Below, one piece after another: positions 10,028 to 18,895 of a DNA stretch of 64,000 nt. Position numbers and translations under genes: made by a program. The notes beneath the pieces are model-generated. The model searched no databases and was not told the origin of the DNA. It saw only the letters and a list, made by a program, of their open reading frames with translations. The stretch is taken from the NCBI RefSeq assembly GCF_016755875.1, contig NZ_BNED01000005.1, positions 6,477,501 to 6,541,500 of the forward strand. The letters run 5' to 3'. This stretch comes from Streptomyces spororaveus (lineage in GTDB: Bacteria; Actinomycetota; Actinomycetes; Streptomycetales; Streptomycetaceae). Each line of letters starts with the position of its first letter. The stretch's first letter is position 1.

Positions 10028-10375
10028 CTAGAGCATCGATTTGAGGCGGAGCAGGTCGCGGAAGCCGGCCTCCAGTCTGACCCGGCCGGAGGCCCAGGCC
10101 TTCGCGAACTTCAGCTCGCCCGCGACCAGGGACACGAGGTCGTCGCCGGTCATCGCGAGCCGGATCTCGGCCTTCGCCGCGGGCGGGCCCGGCGCGACGG
10201 CGTCCACACGGATCCGGCCCGCGTCGAGGCGGCCCGTGAACGTCTGGTCGAGGTCGGTGATGTGGCAGCTCAGGGAGCGGTCGAAGGCGGCCGCGCCGCG
10301 TACTCCGCCGTCGGCCCGGGCGAGATTGCCGGAGAGGTTGTCGAGTGCTTCGCGGCACTCCTGGATCGTAGCCAT
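10028..10375 (-). CDS. SCP2 sterol-binding domain protein
   Basis: 115 residues, beginning MATIQECREALDNLSGNLA. The body DAGRIRVDAV...AEIRLAMTGDDLVSLVAGELKFAKAWASGRVRLEAG is the classic SCP2 fold, with an alternating sheet and then a helix around KFAKAWASGRVR. SCP2 domains bind lipids or acyl chains in a hydrophobic tunnel; the ligand cannot be told from sequence. It is convergent with the siderophore ATPase gene and divergent from the small protein at 10440. No signal peptide, so cytosolic. Confidence 0.82.
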   Translation of the reverse strand: MATIQECREALDNLSGNLARADGGVRGAAAFDRSLSCHITDLDQTFTGRLDAGRIRVDAVAPGPPAAKAEIRLAMTGDDLVSLVAGELKFAKAWASGRVRLEAGFRDLLRLKSML

Positions 10376-10439
10376 CGTGATCACGACCGTACCGCAGAGC
10401 CATGCGTGGTCGCGGGGCGCTACGAGGTAGCGTCGGGGC

Positions 10440-10709
10440 ATGACCGACGAAGCCGCCGACCCCCGGGCCGAAGCCTCCGCCGAGCCCGCCCGGTCCGCCG
10501 AGCCCGCCGGGCCCGTGGCGCTGGGCGTCGTACGCACGCCCACCGGCCACGCCGGGGTGGACGCGCACCTGGCGCGGCTGGCGGACGCCGACCACCTCGC
10601 GGCGGACGGACACGTCGAGGTGTACGAGGATGTCCACCGGGGGCTGCGCGAGGCGCTGACCGCGCTGGACGCACCGCCCGTTCCCGGACCGTACGAAAAC
10701 AGGAGCTGA
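10440..10709 (+). CDS. Small conserved protein upstream of tlyA
   Basis: 89 residues. The first ~25 are Ala/Glu/Pro-rich; the rest, VALGVVRTPTGHAGVD through VYEDVHRGLREALTALD, looks like a folded alpha/beta miniprotein. It lies 7 nt upstream of tlyA, in the same place as the 59-residue Rv1693 of M. tuberculosis, so it is likely a genuine partner or regulator within this operon. No known motif was recognised. Confidence 0.7.
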   Translation: MTDEAADPRAEASAEPARSAEPAGPVALGVVRTPTGHAGVDAHLARLADADHLAADGHVEVYEDVHRGLREALTALDAPPVPGPYENRS

Positions 10710-10716
10710 ACCGAAC

Positions 10717-11532
10717 GTGGCAGGAGTGGCACGCCGCCGCCTGGACGCCGAACTGGTACGCCGCAGCATGGCCCGCTCGCGCGAGCATGCCGCCCAGCTG
10801 ATCGCCGCGGGCCGGGTGACCGTGGGCGGCACCACCGCGACCAAGCCGGCCACCCAGGTCGAGACCAGCGCGGCCCTGGTGGTCCGCGCGGACGACAGCG
10901 ATCCCGACTACGTCTCCCGGGGCGGCCACAAGCTGGCCGGCGCGCTGGCGGCCTTCCAGCCGCAGGGACTGGCCGTCGAGGGCCGCCGCGCGCTGGACGC
11001 CGGCGCCTCCACCGGCGGGTTCACCGACGTGCTGCTGCGCTCGGGCGTGGCCCACGTGATGGCCGTGGACGTCGGCTACGGGCAGCTGGCCTGGTCGCTG
11101 CAGAGCGACGACCGCGTCACGGTCAAGGACCGTACGAACGTACGCGAGCTGACGGTGGAGCAGCTCGACGGGGTTCCGGTCGACCTGGTCGTCGGTGACC
11201 TGTCGTTCATCTCGATCGGTCTGGTGCTGCCGGCGCTGGTGCGCTGCTGCGCGCCGGACGCGGACCTGGTCCTGATGGTCAAGCCGCAGTTCGAGGTCGG
11301 CAAGGACCGGCTGGGCAGCGGCGGTGTGGTGCGCAGCCCGGAGCTCCGGGCCGAGGCCGTGCGCGAGGTCGCGGCGCAGGCGGGGAAGCTGGGGCTGGGT
11401 GTTCTCGGGGTGACGGCGAGTCCGCTGCCGGGGCCGTCGGGGAACGTCGAGTACTTTCTGTGGCTGCGGGCGGGGGCACCGGCACTCGACCCGGCGGATG
11501 TTGACCGTGCAGTGGCGGAGGGGCCGCAGTGA
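10717..11532 (+). CDS. tlyA: TlyA family rRNA 2'-O-ribose methyltransferase
   Basis: 271 residues; GTG start with AGGAG 11 nt upstream. The N-terminal S4 RNA-binding domain (~6-60) includes SREHAAQLIAAGRV. A Rossmann SAM-binding core follows with LDAGASTGGFTDVLL. Segments HKLAGAL, GDLSFIS, MVKPQFE and NVEYFL carry the Lys-Asp-Lys-Glu set expected of 2'-O-methyltransferases of this group. In mycobacteria TlyA methylates 16S C1409 and 23S C1920 and sets capreomycin susceptibility; streptomycete enzymes may methylate only one. The 3' end overlaps nadK by 4 bp. Confidence 0.92.
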   Translation: MAGVARRRLDAELVRRSMARSREHAAQLIAAGRVTVGGTTATKPATQVETSAALVVRADDSDPDYVSRGGHKLAGALAAFQPQGLAVEGRRALDAGASTGGFTDVLLRSGVAHVMAVDVGYGQLAWSLQSDDRVTVKDRTNVRELTVEQLDGVPVDLVVGDLSFISIGLVLPALVRCCAPDADLVLMVKPQFEVGKDRLGSGGVVRSPELRAEAVREVAAQAGKLGLGVLGVTASPLPGPSGNVEYFLWLRAGAPALDPADVDRAVAEGPQ

Positions 11533-12470
11533 CAGATTCATCGGGTACAGCGGGATCGGGTTCAGGTATTGCGGGGGAAGGGCGGACGGTCTTCCTGCTC
11601 GCGCACACCGGGCGGCCGGCGGCCATCCGCAGCGCCGAGCTGGTCGTACAGGGTCTGCTGAGGTGCGGGCTGGGCGTGCGCGTCATGGAGCACGAGGCGG
11701 TGGACCTGCCGCTGCCGCCCGAGGTGGAGCTGGTCACCGAGTCCACCCCGGGGGTCCTCGACGGCTGTGAGCTGCTCATCGTCCTCGGCGGGGACGGGAC
11801 CCTGCTGCGGGGCGCGGAGTTCGCGCGCGCCTCGGGGGTGCCGATGCTGGGCGTGAACCTGGGCCGGGTGGGCTTCCTCGCCGAGGCCGAGCGCGACGAC
11901 CTGGACAAGGTCGTGGACCGGGTGGTGACGCGCTCGTACGAGGTCGAGGAGCGGATGACGCTCGACGTGATCGTGCGGACGAACGGCGATGTGGTCCACC
12001 GGGACTGGGCGCTGAACGAGGCCGCGGTCCAGAAGGTGTCCCCGGAGCGGATGCTGGAGGTGGTCCTGGAGATCGACGGGCGTCCGGTGACCGGCTTCGG
12101 CTGCGACGGGATCGTCTGCGCGACTCCGACGGGTTCCACGGCCTACGCCTTCTCCGCGGGCGGGCCGGTGGTCTGGCCGGAGGTGGAGGCGCTGCTGATG
12201 GTGCCGATCAGCGCGCACGCGCTGTTCGCGAAGCCGCTGGTGACCTCGCCGACCTCGGTGCTGGCGGTGGAGGTGCAGAACGGCACTCCGCACGGCGTGC
12301 TGTGGTGTGACGGGCGGCGCACGATCGAGCTGCCCGCCGGGGCACGGGTCGAAGTGCGGCGGGGTGCGGTGCCGGTGCGGCTCGCCCGGTTGCACCACGC
12401 GTCCTTCACGGACCGGCTCGTCGCCAAGTTCGCGCTGCCGGTGTCGGGTTGGCGCGGGGCGCCGCACTGA
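11529..12470 (+). CDS. nadK: NAD kinase
   Basis: 313 residues; GTG start overlapping the tlyA stop. It has the invariant GGDGT motif (87-91), the LNEAAV motif and the conserved loop CDGIVCATPTGSTAYAFSAGGP. It phosphorylates NAD to NADP in the cytosol and is normally essential. The N-terminal ~18 residues (Ser/Gly-rich) precede the first strand. It is translationally coupled to tlyA, and recN follows after less than 100 nt, so the three are probably co-transcribed. Confidence 0.93.
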   Translation: MTDSSGTAGSGSGIAGEGRTVFLLAHTGRPAAIRSAELVVQGLLRCGLGVRVMEHEAVDLPLPPEVELVTESTPGVLDGCELLIVLGGDGTLLRGAEFARASGVPMLGVNLGRVGFLAEAERDDLDKVVDRVVTRSYEVEERMTLDVIVRTNGDVVHRDWALNEAAVQKVSPERMLEVVLEIDGRPVTGFGCDGIVCATPTGSTAYAFSAGGPVVWPEVEALLMVPISAHALFAKPLVTSPTSVLAVEVQNGTPHGVLWCDGRRTIELPAGARVEVRRGAVPVRLARLHHASFTDRLVAKFALPVSGWRGAPH

Positions 12471-12565
12471 GACGCAGCTCACACGACTGTAATAGCACAT
12501 CCGTTCGAACAACTTCGAGCGGGTGACGTCACATGGCACCCATGAAACCTCGGTATCGTCGTCCC

Positions 12566-14302
12566 GTGCTTGAGGAGATGCGGATACGGTCGCTCGGGGT
12601 CATCGACGACGCGGTGGTCGAGCTGTCGCCCGGATTCACCGCGGTGACCGGCGAGACCGGCGCGGGCAAGACGATGGTCGTCACCAGCCTCGGGCTGCTG
12701 CTCGGCGGTCGCGCCGACCCGGCCCTGGTGCGGATCGGGGCCAAGGCCGCGGTCGTCGAGGGCCGCATCGTCATGCGCCCCGGCGCCCCCGCCGCCGTAC
12801 GCGCCGAGGAGGCCGGGGCCGAGCTGGACGACGGCGCCCTGCTGATCAGCCGGACCGTGTCCGCCGAGGGCCGCTCGCGCGCCCACGTCGGCGGCCGCTC
12901 CGTGCCCGTCGGCCTGCTCGGCGAGCTCGCCGAAGACCTGGTCGCCGTGCACGGGCAGACGGACCAGCAGGGGCTGCTGCGCCCGGCCCGGCAGCGGCAG
13001 GCGCTCGACCGGTACGCCGGGGACGCCGTCGCCGTCCCGCTGGAGAAGTACGGCTCGGCCTACCGCAGGCTCCGCGCGGTCGCCGTCGAGCTGGAGGAGA
13101 TCACCACCCGGGCCCGCGAGCGGGCCCAGGAGGCGGACCTCCTGCGCTTCGGGCTGGACGAGATCGCGGCCGTGGAACCGGTGGCCGGCGAGGACACCGA
13201 ACTCGCGGCCGAGGCGGAGCGGCTCGGGCACGCGGAATCGCTGGCCTCGGCGGCGCAGCTGGCGCACGCCGCGCTCGCGGGCAACCCCGAGGACCCGGAG
13301 GCCATCGACGCGAACATGCTCGTCGCGGGCGCCCACCGGGCGCTGGAATCCGTACGCTCCCACGACCCGGCCCTCGGCGGCCTCGCCGAGCGGATCGGGG
13401 AGCTGGGCATCCTGCTGTCCGACGTGGCCGGGGAACTGGCCGGCTACGCCGACGACCTGGACGCCGATCCGCTGCGGCTGGCCGCGCTGGAGGAACGGCG
13501 GGCCGCCCTGACGCAGCTCACCCGCAAGTACGGCACCGAGGGCACCGTGGACGCCGTGCTGGCGTGGGCCGAACAGGGCGCCGCGCGGCTGCTGGAACTG
13601 GACGGCGACGACGAGCGGATCACCGAGCTGACCGCCGAACGTGACGGACTGCGCGATGAACTGTCCCTGCTGGCGCAGGCGTTGACCGACGCCCGGGTGG
13701 AGGCCGCGACCCGCTTCGCCTCCGCGGTGACGCAGGAGCTGGCCTCCCTGGCGATGCCGCACGCCCGCGTGACCATCGACGTCCGGCAGGCCGACGACCC
13801 CGACGGTGTGGACGTGGACGGCCGCCCGGTCGCCTACGGCCCTTCGGGCGCGGACGAGGTCGAGCTGCTGCTCGCCCCGCACCCGGGCGCCCAGCCGCGG
13901 CCGATCGCCAAGGGCGCCTCGGGCGGTGAGCTGTCCCGGGTGATGCTGGCCGTCGAGGTCGTCTTCGCGGGCTCCGACCCGGTGCCCACCTACCTCTTCG
14001 ACGAGGTCGACGCGGGCGTCGGCGGCAAGGCGGCGGTCGAGGTGGGCCGCCGGCTGGCGAAACTGGCCAAGTCGGCGCAGGTCGTGGTCGTCACGCACCT
14101 GCCGCAGGTGGCGGCCTTCGCCGACCGGCAGCTGCTCGTCGAGAAGACCAACGACGGCTCGGTCACCCGAAGCGGCGTCACCGTCCTGGAGGGCGAGGAC
14201 CGGATCCGCGAGCTGTCGCGCATGCTGGCCGGCCACGAGGACTCGGCCTCGGCGCGGGCGCACGCCGAGGAACTGCTGGCGGCGGCGCGCGCGGACGCGT
14301 GA
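12566..14302 (+). CDS. recN: DNA repair protein RecN
   Basis: 578 residues from GTG 12566, giving VLEEMRIRSLGVIDD, the usual actinobacterial RecN N-terminus. ATG at 12533 in the same frame would add 11 residues. A TATCGT hexamer 6 nt before the GTG hints at a leaderless transcript, but this is weak. Walker A is GETGAGKT (29-36); coiled-coil arms occupy roughly 150-370; the ABC signature KGASGGELSRVMLA and Walker B TYLFDEVDAGVGG are intact. RecN is an SMC-like ATPase that acts on DNA double-strand breaks. No convincing LexA box lies upstream. Confidence 0.92.
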   Translation: MLEEMRIRSLGVIDDAVVELSPGFTAVTGETGAGKTMVVTSLGLLLGGRADPALVRIGAKAAVVEGRIVMRPGAPAAVRAEEAGAELDDGALLISRTVSAEGRSRAHVGGRSVPVGLLGELAEDLVAVHGQTDQQGLLRPARQRQALDRYAGDAVAVPLEKYGSAYRRLRAVAVELEEITTRARERAQEADLLRFGLDEIAAVEPVAGEDTELAAEAERLGHAESLASAAQLAHAALAGNPEDPEAIDANMLVAGAHRALESVRSHDPALGGLAERIGELGILLSDVAGELAGYADDLDADPLRLAALEERRAALTQLTRKYGTEGTVDAVLAWAEQGAARLLELDGDDERITELTAERDGLRDELSLLAQALTDARVEAATRFASAVTQELASLAMPHARVTIDVRQADDPDGVDVDGRPVAYGPSGADEVELLLAPHPGAQPRPIAKGASGGELSRVMLAVEVVFAGSDPVPTYLFDEVDAGVGGKAAVEVGRRLAKLAKSAQVVVVTHLPQVAAFADRQLLVEKTNDGSVTRSGVTVLEGEDRIRELSRMLAGHEDSASARAHAEELLAAARADA

Positions 14303-14350
14303 GGTGCCCGGGGCCGCGATGACCCGTGGCCAGGGCACCGCGATGCCACG

Positions 14351-14381
14351 AGGGCCCGGAACGCACGCTGTTCCGGGCCCT
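14351..14381 (+). terminator. Hairpin terminator after recN
   Basis: AGGGCCCGGAAC (14351-14362) pairs perfectly with GTTCCGGGCCCT (14370-14381) around a 7-nt loop. There is no U tract, as is usual in Streptomyces. It lies 48 nt past the recN stop. Confidence 0.7.
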
Positions 14382-14554
14382 TCGCCGTGCCCTTCGCCGC
14401 GCCCGGGCCGACCCGGAGATAGTCCGTGTGGGTGAGGCTGAAGGGCGTCCTGCGGTATCTCGCACGGGATCCGCACCCGTATGGTCCCGGAACGCGCGTG
14501 CGGACTGGCATCCTTGGCGACGTCTCTGACTCCCTCACCCTGGAGCTTCGGCCC

Positions 14555-15676
14555 GTGAGCAGCTCCCCGGTCTCCACCTCCCTCCCGGCCCAGCCCTACG
14601 GCCGGCCGCCGCTGCGCACCGTGCAGGTACTCGGCGGCGGCGCGGGCGCGGGCAGCAGCGCGCACGTACGGTCGCTGGCGACCGGCCTCGCCGCGCGCGG
14701 GGTACGGGTCACCGTGTGCGCGCCCGTCCAGGCGGAGGGCGAGTACGACTTCACCGGCGCCGGGGCGCAGTTCGCGCCCGACGCGGTCAGCGTGCTGCGG
14801 GCCGCCTGCGCCGGAGCGGACCTCGTGCACGCGCACGGCGTGCGCGCCGGGATGCGCGCCGCGCTGGCCATACGCGGGCGCCGGGTGCCGCTGGTGGTGA
14901 GCTGGCACGGCGAGGGCCCGGCGGCGGCCGGCGCGCTCGGGCGGCTGAGCCGGCTGCTGGAACGGCACGTCGCCCGGGCGGCGGCCGTGGTCCTCGGGGC
15001 CTCCTCGGACCAGGTGGACGTCGCGCGCCTGCGGGGTGCCCGGGACGCCCGGCTGGCCCCGGTGGCGGTACCGGCGGGCCGGGGAGGCCAGGAAGCGGAG
15101 ACCGACCCCGGCAAGGTGCGGGCCGAACTCGGCGCGGTGGAACGGCCGCTGCTGATCGCCGTCGGCAGCCTGGTGCCGCACCGGGGCTACTCCGTACTGC
15201 TCGACGCGGCACGGGAATGGCGCGGCCTGGACCCGGTGCCGCTGCTGGTGATCGCGGGAGAGGGACCGCTGCGGGCGGAGCTCTCCCGGCGGATCGAGGC
15301 GGAGGGGCTCCCGGTACGGCTGCTGGGGCGCCGCCGGGACGCGGCGCAGCTGCTGGCGGCGGCGGACCTGGCGGTGCTGCCGAGCCGGTGGGAGGCGCGG
15401 GCGCTGCTGGCACAGGAGGCCCTGCGGGTGGGCGTACCGCTGGTGGCCACGGCGGTGGGCGGTGTGCCCGAACTGGTGGGCGAGGGTGCGGTACTGGTCC
15501 CGCCGGGGGAGTCCGAGCCGCTCGCCTCGGCCGTGTCCGGCCTGCTGTCCGACCCGGACCGCCGGGCCGCACTGGCGGCCGCGGGGCGCGTCCAGGCCGC
15601 GACGTGGCCCTCGGAGGACGACACGGTGGCGCAGGTCCTGTCCGTCTACGACGAACTGATGGAACGCCGCCGGTAG
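14555..15676 (+). CDS. GT4-type glycosyltransferase
   Basis: 373 residues from GTG 14555, with TGGAG 9 nt upstream; the open frame extends to 14426 but the added residues do not look like protein. GT-B fold: a Gly-rich N-terminal loop VLGGGAGAGSSAHVRSLA, acceptor-side VHAHG, then the GT4 donor domain with AVGSLVPHRGYSVLLDAA, VIAGEGPLR and the motif PSRWEARALLAQEALRVGVPLVA holding the conserved E-x7-E pattern. Its substrate cannot be assigned; a cell-envelope glycan or metabolite is likely. It is monocistronic, between a terminator and an intergenic repeat. Confidence 0.82.
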   Translation: MSSSPVSTSLPAQPYGRPPLRTVQVLGGGAGAGSSAHVRSLATGLAARGVRVTVCAPVQAEGEYDFTGAGAQFAPDAVSVLRAACAGADLVHAHGVRAGMRAALAIRGRRVPLVVSWHGEGPAAAGALGRLSRLLERHVARAAAVVLGASSDQVDVARLRGARDARLAPVAVPAGRGGQEAETDPGKVRAELGAVERPLLIAVGSLVPHRGYSVLLDAAREWRGLDPVPLLVIAGEGPLRAELSRRIEAEGLPVRLLGRRRDAAQLLAAADLAVLPSRWEARALLAQEALRVGVPLVATAVGGVPELVGEGAVLVPPGESEPLASAVSGLLSDPDRRAALAAAGRVQAATWPSEDDTVAQVLSVYDELMERRR

Positions 15677-15699
15677 CCTCCCGGCGGGGCTCGAACTGA

Positions 15700-15750
15700 G
15701 CCCCGCCCGGCGCTTGAGGCGCGGGTCCGGGCAGAGCCCGGGGAACGGCG
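15700..15750 (-). repeat. GC-rich intergenic repeat, copy B (inverted)
   Basis: Reverse complement of the 9958 and 52137 elements, with GCCCCGCCCGGCGCTTGAGG and GAGCCCGGGGAACGGCG segments. It lies between the convergent glycosyltransferase and PucR genes and directly abuts the PucR stop codon. Internal self-complementarity suggests terminator activity. Confidence 0.7.
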
Positions 15751-17370
15751 TCAGGAAAGGGTGTGGCGGCGGGCGCGGAGGGCCAGGCTCAGGGAGAGGA
15801 CCGTCTCCGGGTCGTCCAGGTCCGTGCCCAGGAGCTCCGAGATGCGGGCCAGCCGGTTGTACAGCGTCTGCCGGTTCAGGTGGAGCTCACGCGCCGTCTC
15901 CGCCTTGCGGCCCGCGTGGGCCAGGTACGTCTCCAGCGTGGGCAGGAGCGGGGGCCGCGACGCCGTGTCGTGCGTGCGGAGCGGCCCGATCGCACGGTCC
16001 ACGAAGGCCGCCAGGTCGGGGTGTTCGCGCAGCCGCCACAGCAGCAGGTCGATGTCCAGGCGCCGGGCGTCGTACCAGGGCCGGGCCGGCAGGCCGTGCG
16101 CCGCCGTGGCGGTCTCCGCGGCGTGGCGCAGGCCCGCCGAGGCCGCCGCCCAGCCGCCCGCCACGCCGACGACCACGGCCGGCGGGGCGTCGGCCCGGTC
16201 CAGGCCGGCGCGTTCGACGCCCGCCCGCAGCGCGGCCGAGACCCGGTCCGCCACAGCCGTACGCTCCGACTCGGCGCGCAGGGAGACCAGGAGCGGGACC
16301 CGGCCCTCGACCGGGCGGACGCCCAGCAGGACCGGAACCCCGACGGACGACAGCTCCTCCAGCACCGCACGGGCCAGGACGGCCCAGTTCCCGGACGGGC
16401 CGAGGTCCGAGGCCAGCCGCATGACCACCGGCAGCAGCGGACCGCCGCCCGGCTTGAAACCCAGGACGCGGGCCTGTGCCGGGGCGTCCTCCGCCGAGAT
16501 GCGGCCCTCCGCCAGGTCCGTCAGGAAGTCCCCGCGTCCGCGCGCCGCCAGTTCCTCCTCCTGCCGCGCCTGCATCAGGACGACGGCCAGGACGCCCGCC
16601 GTGCGTTCGGCCGCCATCCGGTGCACGGGGAGCAGCGGGGCCGAGATCCCGACCAGGACGACCCGGGCCCGGACCGAGCCGGTGCCGTGGCCCCCGCCCG
16701 GTACGTCGACCACCACCGTGTTCGTGGAGGGTTCGGCCTCGCGCTGGCCGCGCAGGCCCTCCCACACCTGGAGCGGGTCCGCGCCCGCGTCCCCGGCCGC
16801 GCTGCCGGCCGCGTACAGGAGCTGCCCGTCGGGGGTCTCCAGGAAGACCGGGTTCCCGGTGAAGTCGGCCAGGATCCGCAGGACCTGCGGGATGCCCCCA
16901 CCGCCGAGCAGGGCCTCCGTACAGCGGCGGTGGACCTCCTCGGCCCGCTGGAGCAGCGCGTAGTGGTGGTTGACGATCTCGGTGTGGACCTCCTCCGTGA
17001 CCGCCACGAAGGGGACCTCCCGGTGGAGCTGGACCAGGGGCAGCCCCGCCGAGCGCGCGGTCTCCACGAGGGTCGCCGGCAGCCGGGTGAAGCGCGGGCC
17101 CAGTTCGACCACCAGCGCGGCGATCCCGCGGTCCGCGAGGCGGCGTACGAAGGCGCGCTGCTCGGCCGGCCGGGTGCCGAGTCCGAGGCCCGTGGTCAGC
17201 AGCAGCTCACCGCCCTTGAGCAGCGAGGCGATGTTCGGGACCTCGCCCGCGTGCACCCAGCGCACGGTCCGGCCCAGGCGGTCGGCGCACGCGACCACCT
17301 CCGGCAGTCCGCCGCGCAGCCCCGGCAGCTCCAGCGCCCGCTGAACCGTGATCCCGCCCTGGTTCTCCAT
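15751..17370 (-). CDS. PucR family transcriptional regulator
   Basis: 539 residues, beginning MENQGGITVQRALELPGLRG. The N-terminal PucR sensor domain (~15-135) includes SLLKGGELLLTTGLGLG. A GGDEF-like/CdaR middle region follows. The C-terminal HTH (~475-535) contains LETYLAHAGRKAETA and HLNRQTLYNRLARI, typical of PucR/CdaR activators. PucR proteins usually control purine or amino-acid-type catabolism; the effector here is unknown. It lies 35 nt downstream of an FAD oxidoreductase in the same direction, so it may be co-transcribed with and control that enzyme. An alternative start at 17403 would add 11 residues. Confidence 0.86.
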   Translation of the reverse strand: MENQGGITVQRALELPGLRGGLPEVVACADRLGRTVRWVHAGEVPNIASLLKGGELLLTTGLGLGTRPAEQRAFVRRLADRGIAALVVELGPRFTRLPATLVETARSAGLPLVQLHREVPFVAVTEEVHTEIVNHHYALLQRAEEVHRRCTEALLGGGGIPQVLRILADFTGNPVFLETPDGQLLYAAGSAAGDAGADPLQVWEGLRGQREAEPSTNTVVVDVPGGGHGTGSVRARVVLVGISAPLLPVHRMAAERTAGVLAVVLMQARQEEELAARGRGDFLTDLAEGRISAEDAPAQARVLGFKPGGGPLLPVVMRLASDLGPSGNWAVLARAVLEELSSVGVPVLLGVRPVEGRVPLLVSLRAESERTAVADRVSAALRAGVERAGLDRADAPPAVVVGVAGGWAAASAGLRHAAETATAAHGLPARPWYDARRLDIDLLLWRLREHPDLAAFVDRAIGPLRTHDTASRPPLLPTLETYLAHAGRKAETARELHLNRQTLYNRLARISELLGTDLDDPETVLSLSLALRARRHTLS

Positions 17371-17405
17371 ATCGCGGGACGCTACCGGCAGGCCTGTGCC
17401 CATCG

Positions 17406-18788
17406 TCAGGCGGGCTGGATGTTGTGGTTGAAGCGGAAGACGTTGTCCGGGTCGTACTGCCGCTTCAGCGCGCCCAGCCGCTGCATGTTCTCGCTGCCGA
17501 GGCCGGAGACCACCCGCGCCGCGCCCTCGTCGCCGGTGAAGTTGAGGTAGACCGCGCCCGTGCTCCACGGGCCGACGTCGGCGCGGACGTCCTTGACCCA
17601 CTGCCGGCAGCGCTCGTCGTCGGCCGCGTCCTCCCAGATCCCGAACGGGTGCACCGCCCACGGCGCGTCGCGGTAGGGAATCGGGTAGTCGGCCGGGCCG
17701 GAGGCCACCGCGCCGCCCTGCGGGAAGACCAGGTGCTGGGTGCCGGTCGGTACCGGCATGTCCCCGGCGCGGGCGCAGAAGACGTCGACGAAATCGTCGG
17801 GGCAGCCGGTGAGGTACTCGGCCGACCAGTAGTTCCGCATGCCCGGGGGGTCGTCGATCATGCACTGGAGGTCGGCGTAGGGGATGGCCGTGACGATCTC
17901 GGACTCGTGGGGGATGGCCAGCAGCGGCTCGGCCAGCTTGCGCATCTCGTCCTCGGGGCCCGCGTACGTCAGCAGCGCCCCGGCCAGCAGCCGGCCGACC
18001 AGGTGCTGCGGGACGAACTCCTCGGGCGGGCCGGTGATGTAGAGGGCGGCGCCCGAGGCCTCGGGCGGTGCGGCCTCGATGACGTCCCGGTACGTACGGA
18101 CCACCTCGGGCCCGCGTTCCGGCAGGTACAGCAGCATCGCGATCGACATGGCGGGCAGTTCGTACAGCCGCAGGGTCAGCGAAGTGGCGATGCCGAAGTT
18201 CCCGCCGCCGCCGTGCAGCCCCCAGAACAGCTCGGGGTGCTCCTCCGCGGTGGCGTGGACGAGCTCGCCCTCGGCGGTGACCAGGTCCACGCCCAGCAGG
18301 TTGTCCACGGCCAGGCCGAACTTGCGGTCCAGCCAGCCGCTGCCGCCGCCCAGGACGTAGCCGCCGACGCCGGTGGTGGAGGCGCGGCCGCCCGTCGTGG
18401 CCAGCGCGTAGGGCTCGCAGGCCCGGTCCAGGTGGCTCATCGTGGCGCCGCCCTCGATATGCGCCGCCCCGGCCGCCGGATGGACCGTCACCTCGTGCAT
18501 CCGCCGCAGGTCCACGACGAGGCCGCCGTCGTTCAGGGACATCCCGGCCACGCTGTGCCCGCCCCCGCGCACGGCGATGTTCAGGTCCAGTTCCCTGGCG
18601 AAGCGCACGGCGGTCACCACGTCCGCCGTGCTCTCGCACTGGGCGATGACGGCGGGTCTGCGGTCGATCATCGCGTTGAAGAGGGTCCGGGCCTCGTCGT
18701 ACCCGGGATCCTCCGGGGCGAAGACCTCGCCGGACAGATCCTCGCGGAGCGCGGTCAGGGCCGCGCCCGCCTTCGACAGGGGAGCCAT
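17406..18788 (-). CDS. FAD-binding oxidoreductase of the berberine-bridge/PCMH type
   Basis: 460 residues; ATG at 18788 preceded by GGAAGGGGG. The PCMH FAD-binding domain includes RGGGHSVAGMS, whose His is the usual site of covalent 8-alpha-histidyl FAD attachment, then GVGGYVLGGGSGWLDRKFG and HGGGGNFGIATS. The C-terminal BBE segment YDPDNVFRFNHNI closes the protein. I see no second cysteine at the usual position for bicovalent flavin. Such enzymes oxidise sugars, alcohols or alkaloid-like substrates with O2; the substrate is unknown. There is no signal peptide. The neighbouring PucR gene suggests catabolic control. Confidence 0.88.
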   Translation of the reverse strand: MAPLSKAGAALTALREDLSGEVFAPEDPGYDEARTLFNAMIDRRPAVIAQCESTADVVTAVRFARELDLNIAVRGGGHSVAGMSLNDGGLVVDLRRMHEVTVHPAAGAAHIEGGATMSHLDRACEPYALATTGGRASTTGVGGYVLGGGSGWLDRKFGLAVDNLLGVDLVTAEGELVHATAEEHPELFWGLHGGGGNFGIATSLTLRLYELPAMSIAMLLYLPERGPEVVRTYRDVIEAAPPEASGAALYITGPPEEFVPQHLVGRLLAGALLTYAGPEDEMRKLAEPLLAIPHESEIVTAIPYADLQCMIDDPPGMRNYWSAEYLTGCPDDFVDVFCARAGDMPVPTGTQHLVFPQGGAVASGPADYPIPYRDAPWAVHPFGIWEDAADDERCRQWVKDVRADVGPWSTGAVYLNFTGDEGAARVVSGLGSENMQRLGALKRQYDPDNVFRFNHNIQPA

Positions 18789-18895
18789 GGCTGCCCCCTT
18801 CCACCGGAGGGAGGGCATAGGACCCTTCCAGCGTAGGCGCGGACGATCACCGGGGCGCGGCGAGAAAGTCCGCGGCCCCGGCGGGTCGTCCCGTT

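Noticed and set aside
12500..12519. TCGAACAACTTCGA upstream of recN as a LexA box
   Set aside because: Half-sites resemble TCGAAC/GTTCGA but the spacer is 2 instead of 4 and one half deviates, so SOS control is not supported.
12479..15181. 900-codon minus-strand frame opposite recN and the glycosyltransferase
   Set aside because: Low-complexity Arg/Gly/His/Gln-rich translation, no motifs, and two well-supported genes on the opposite strand.
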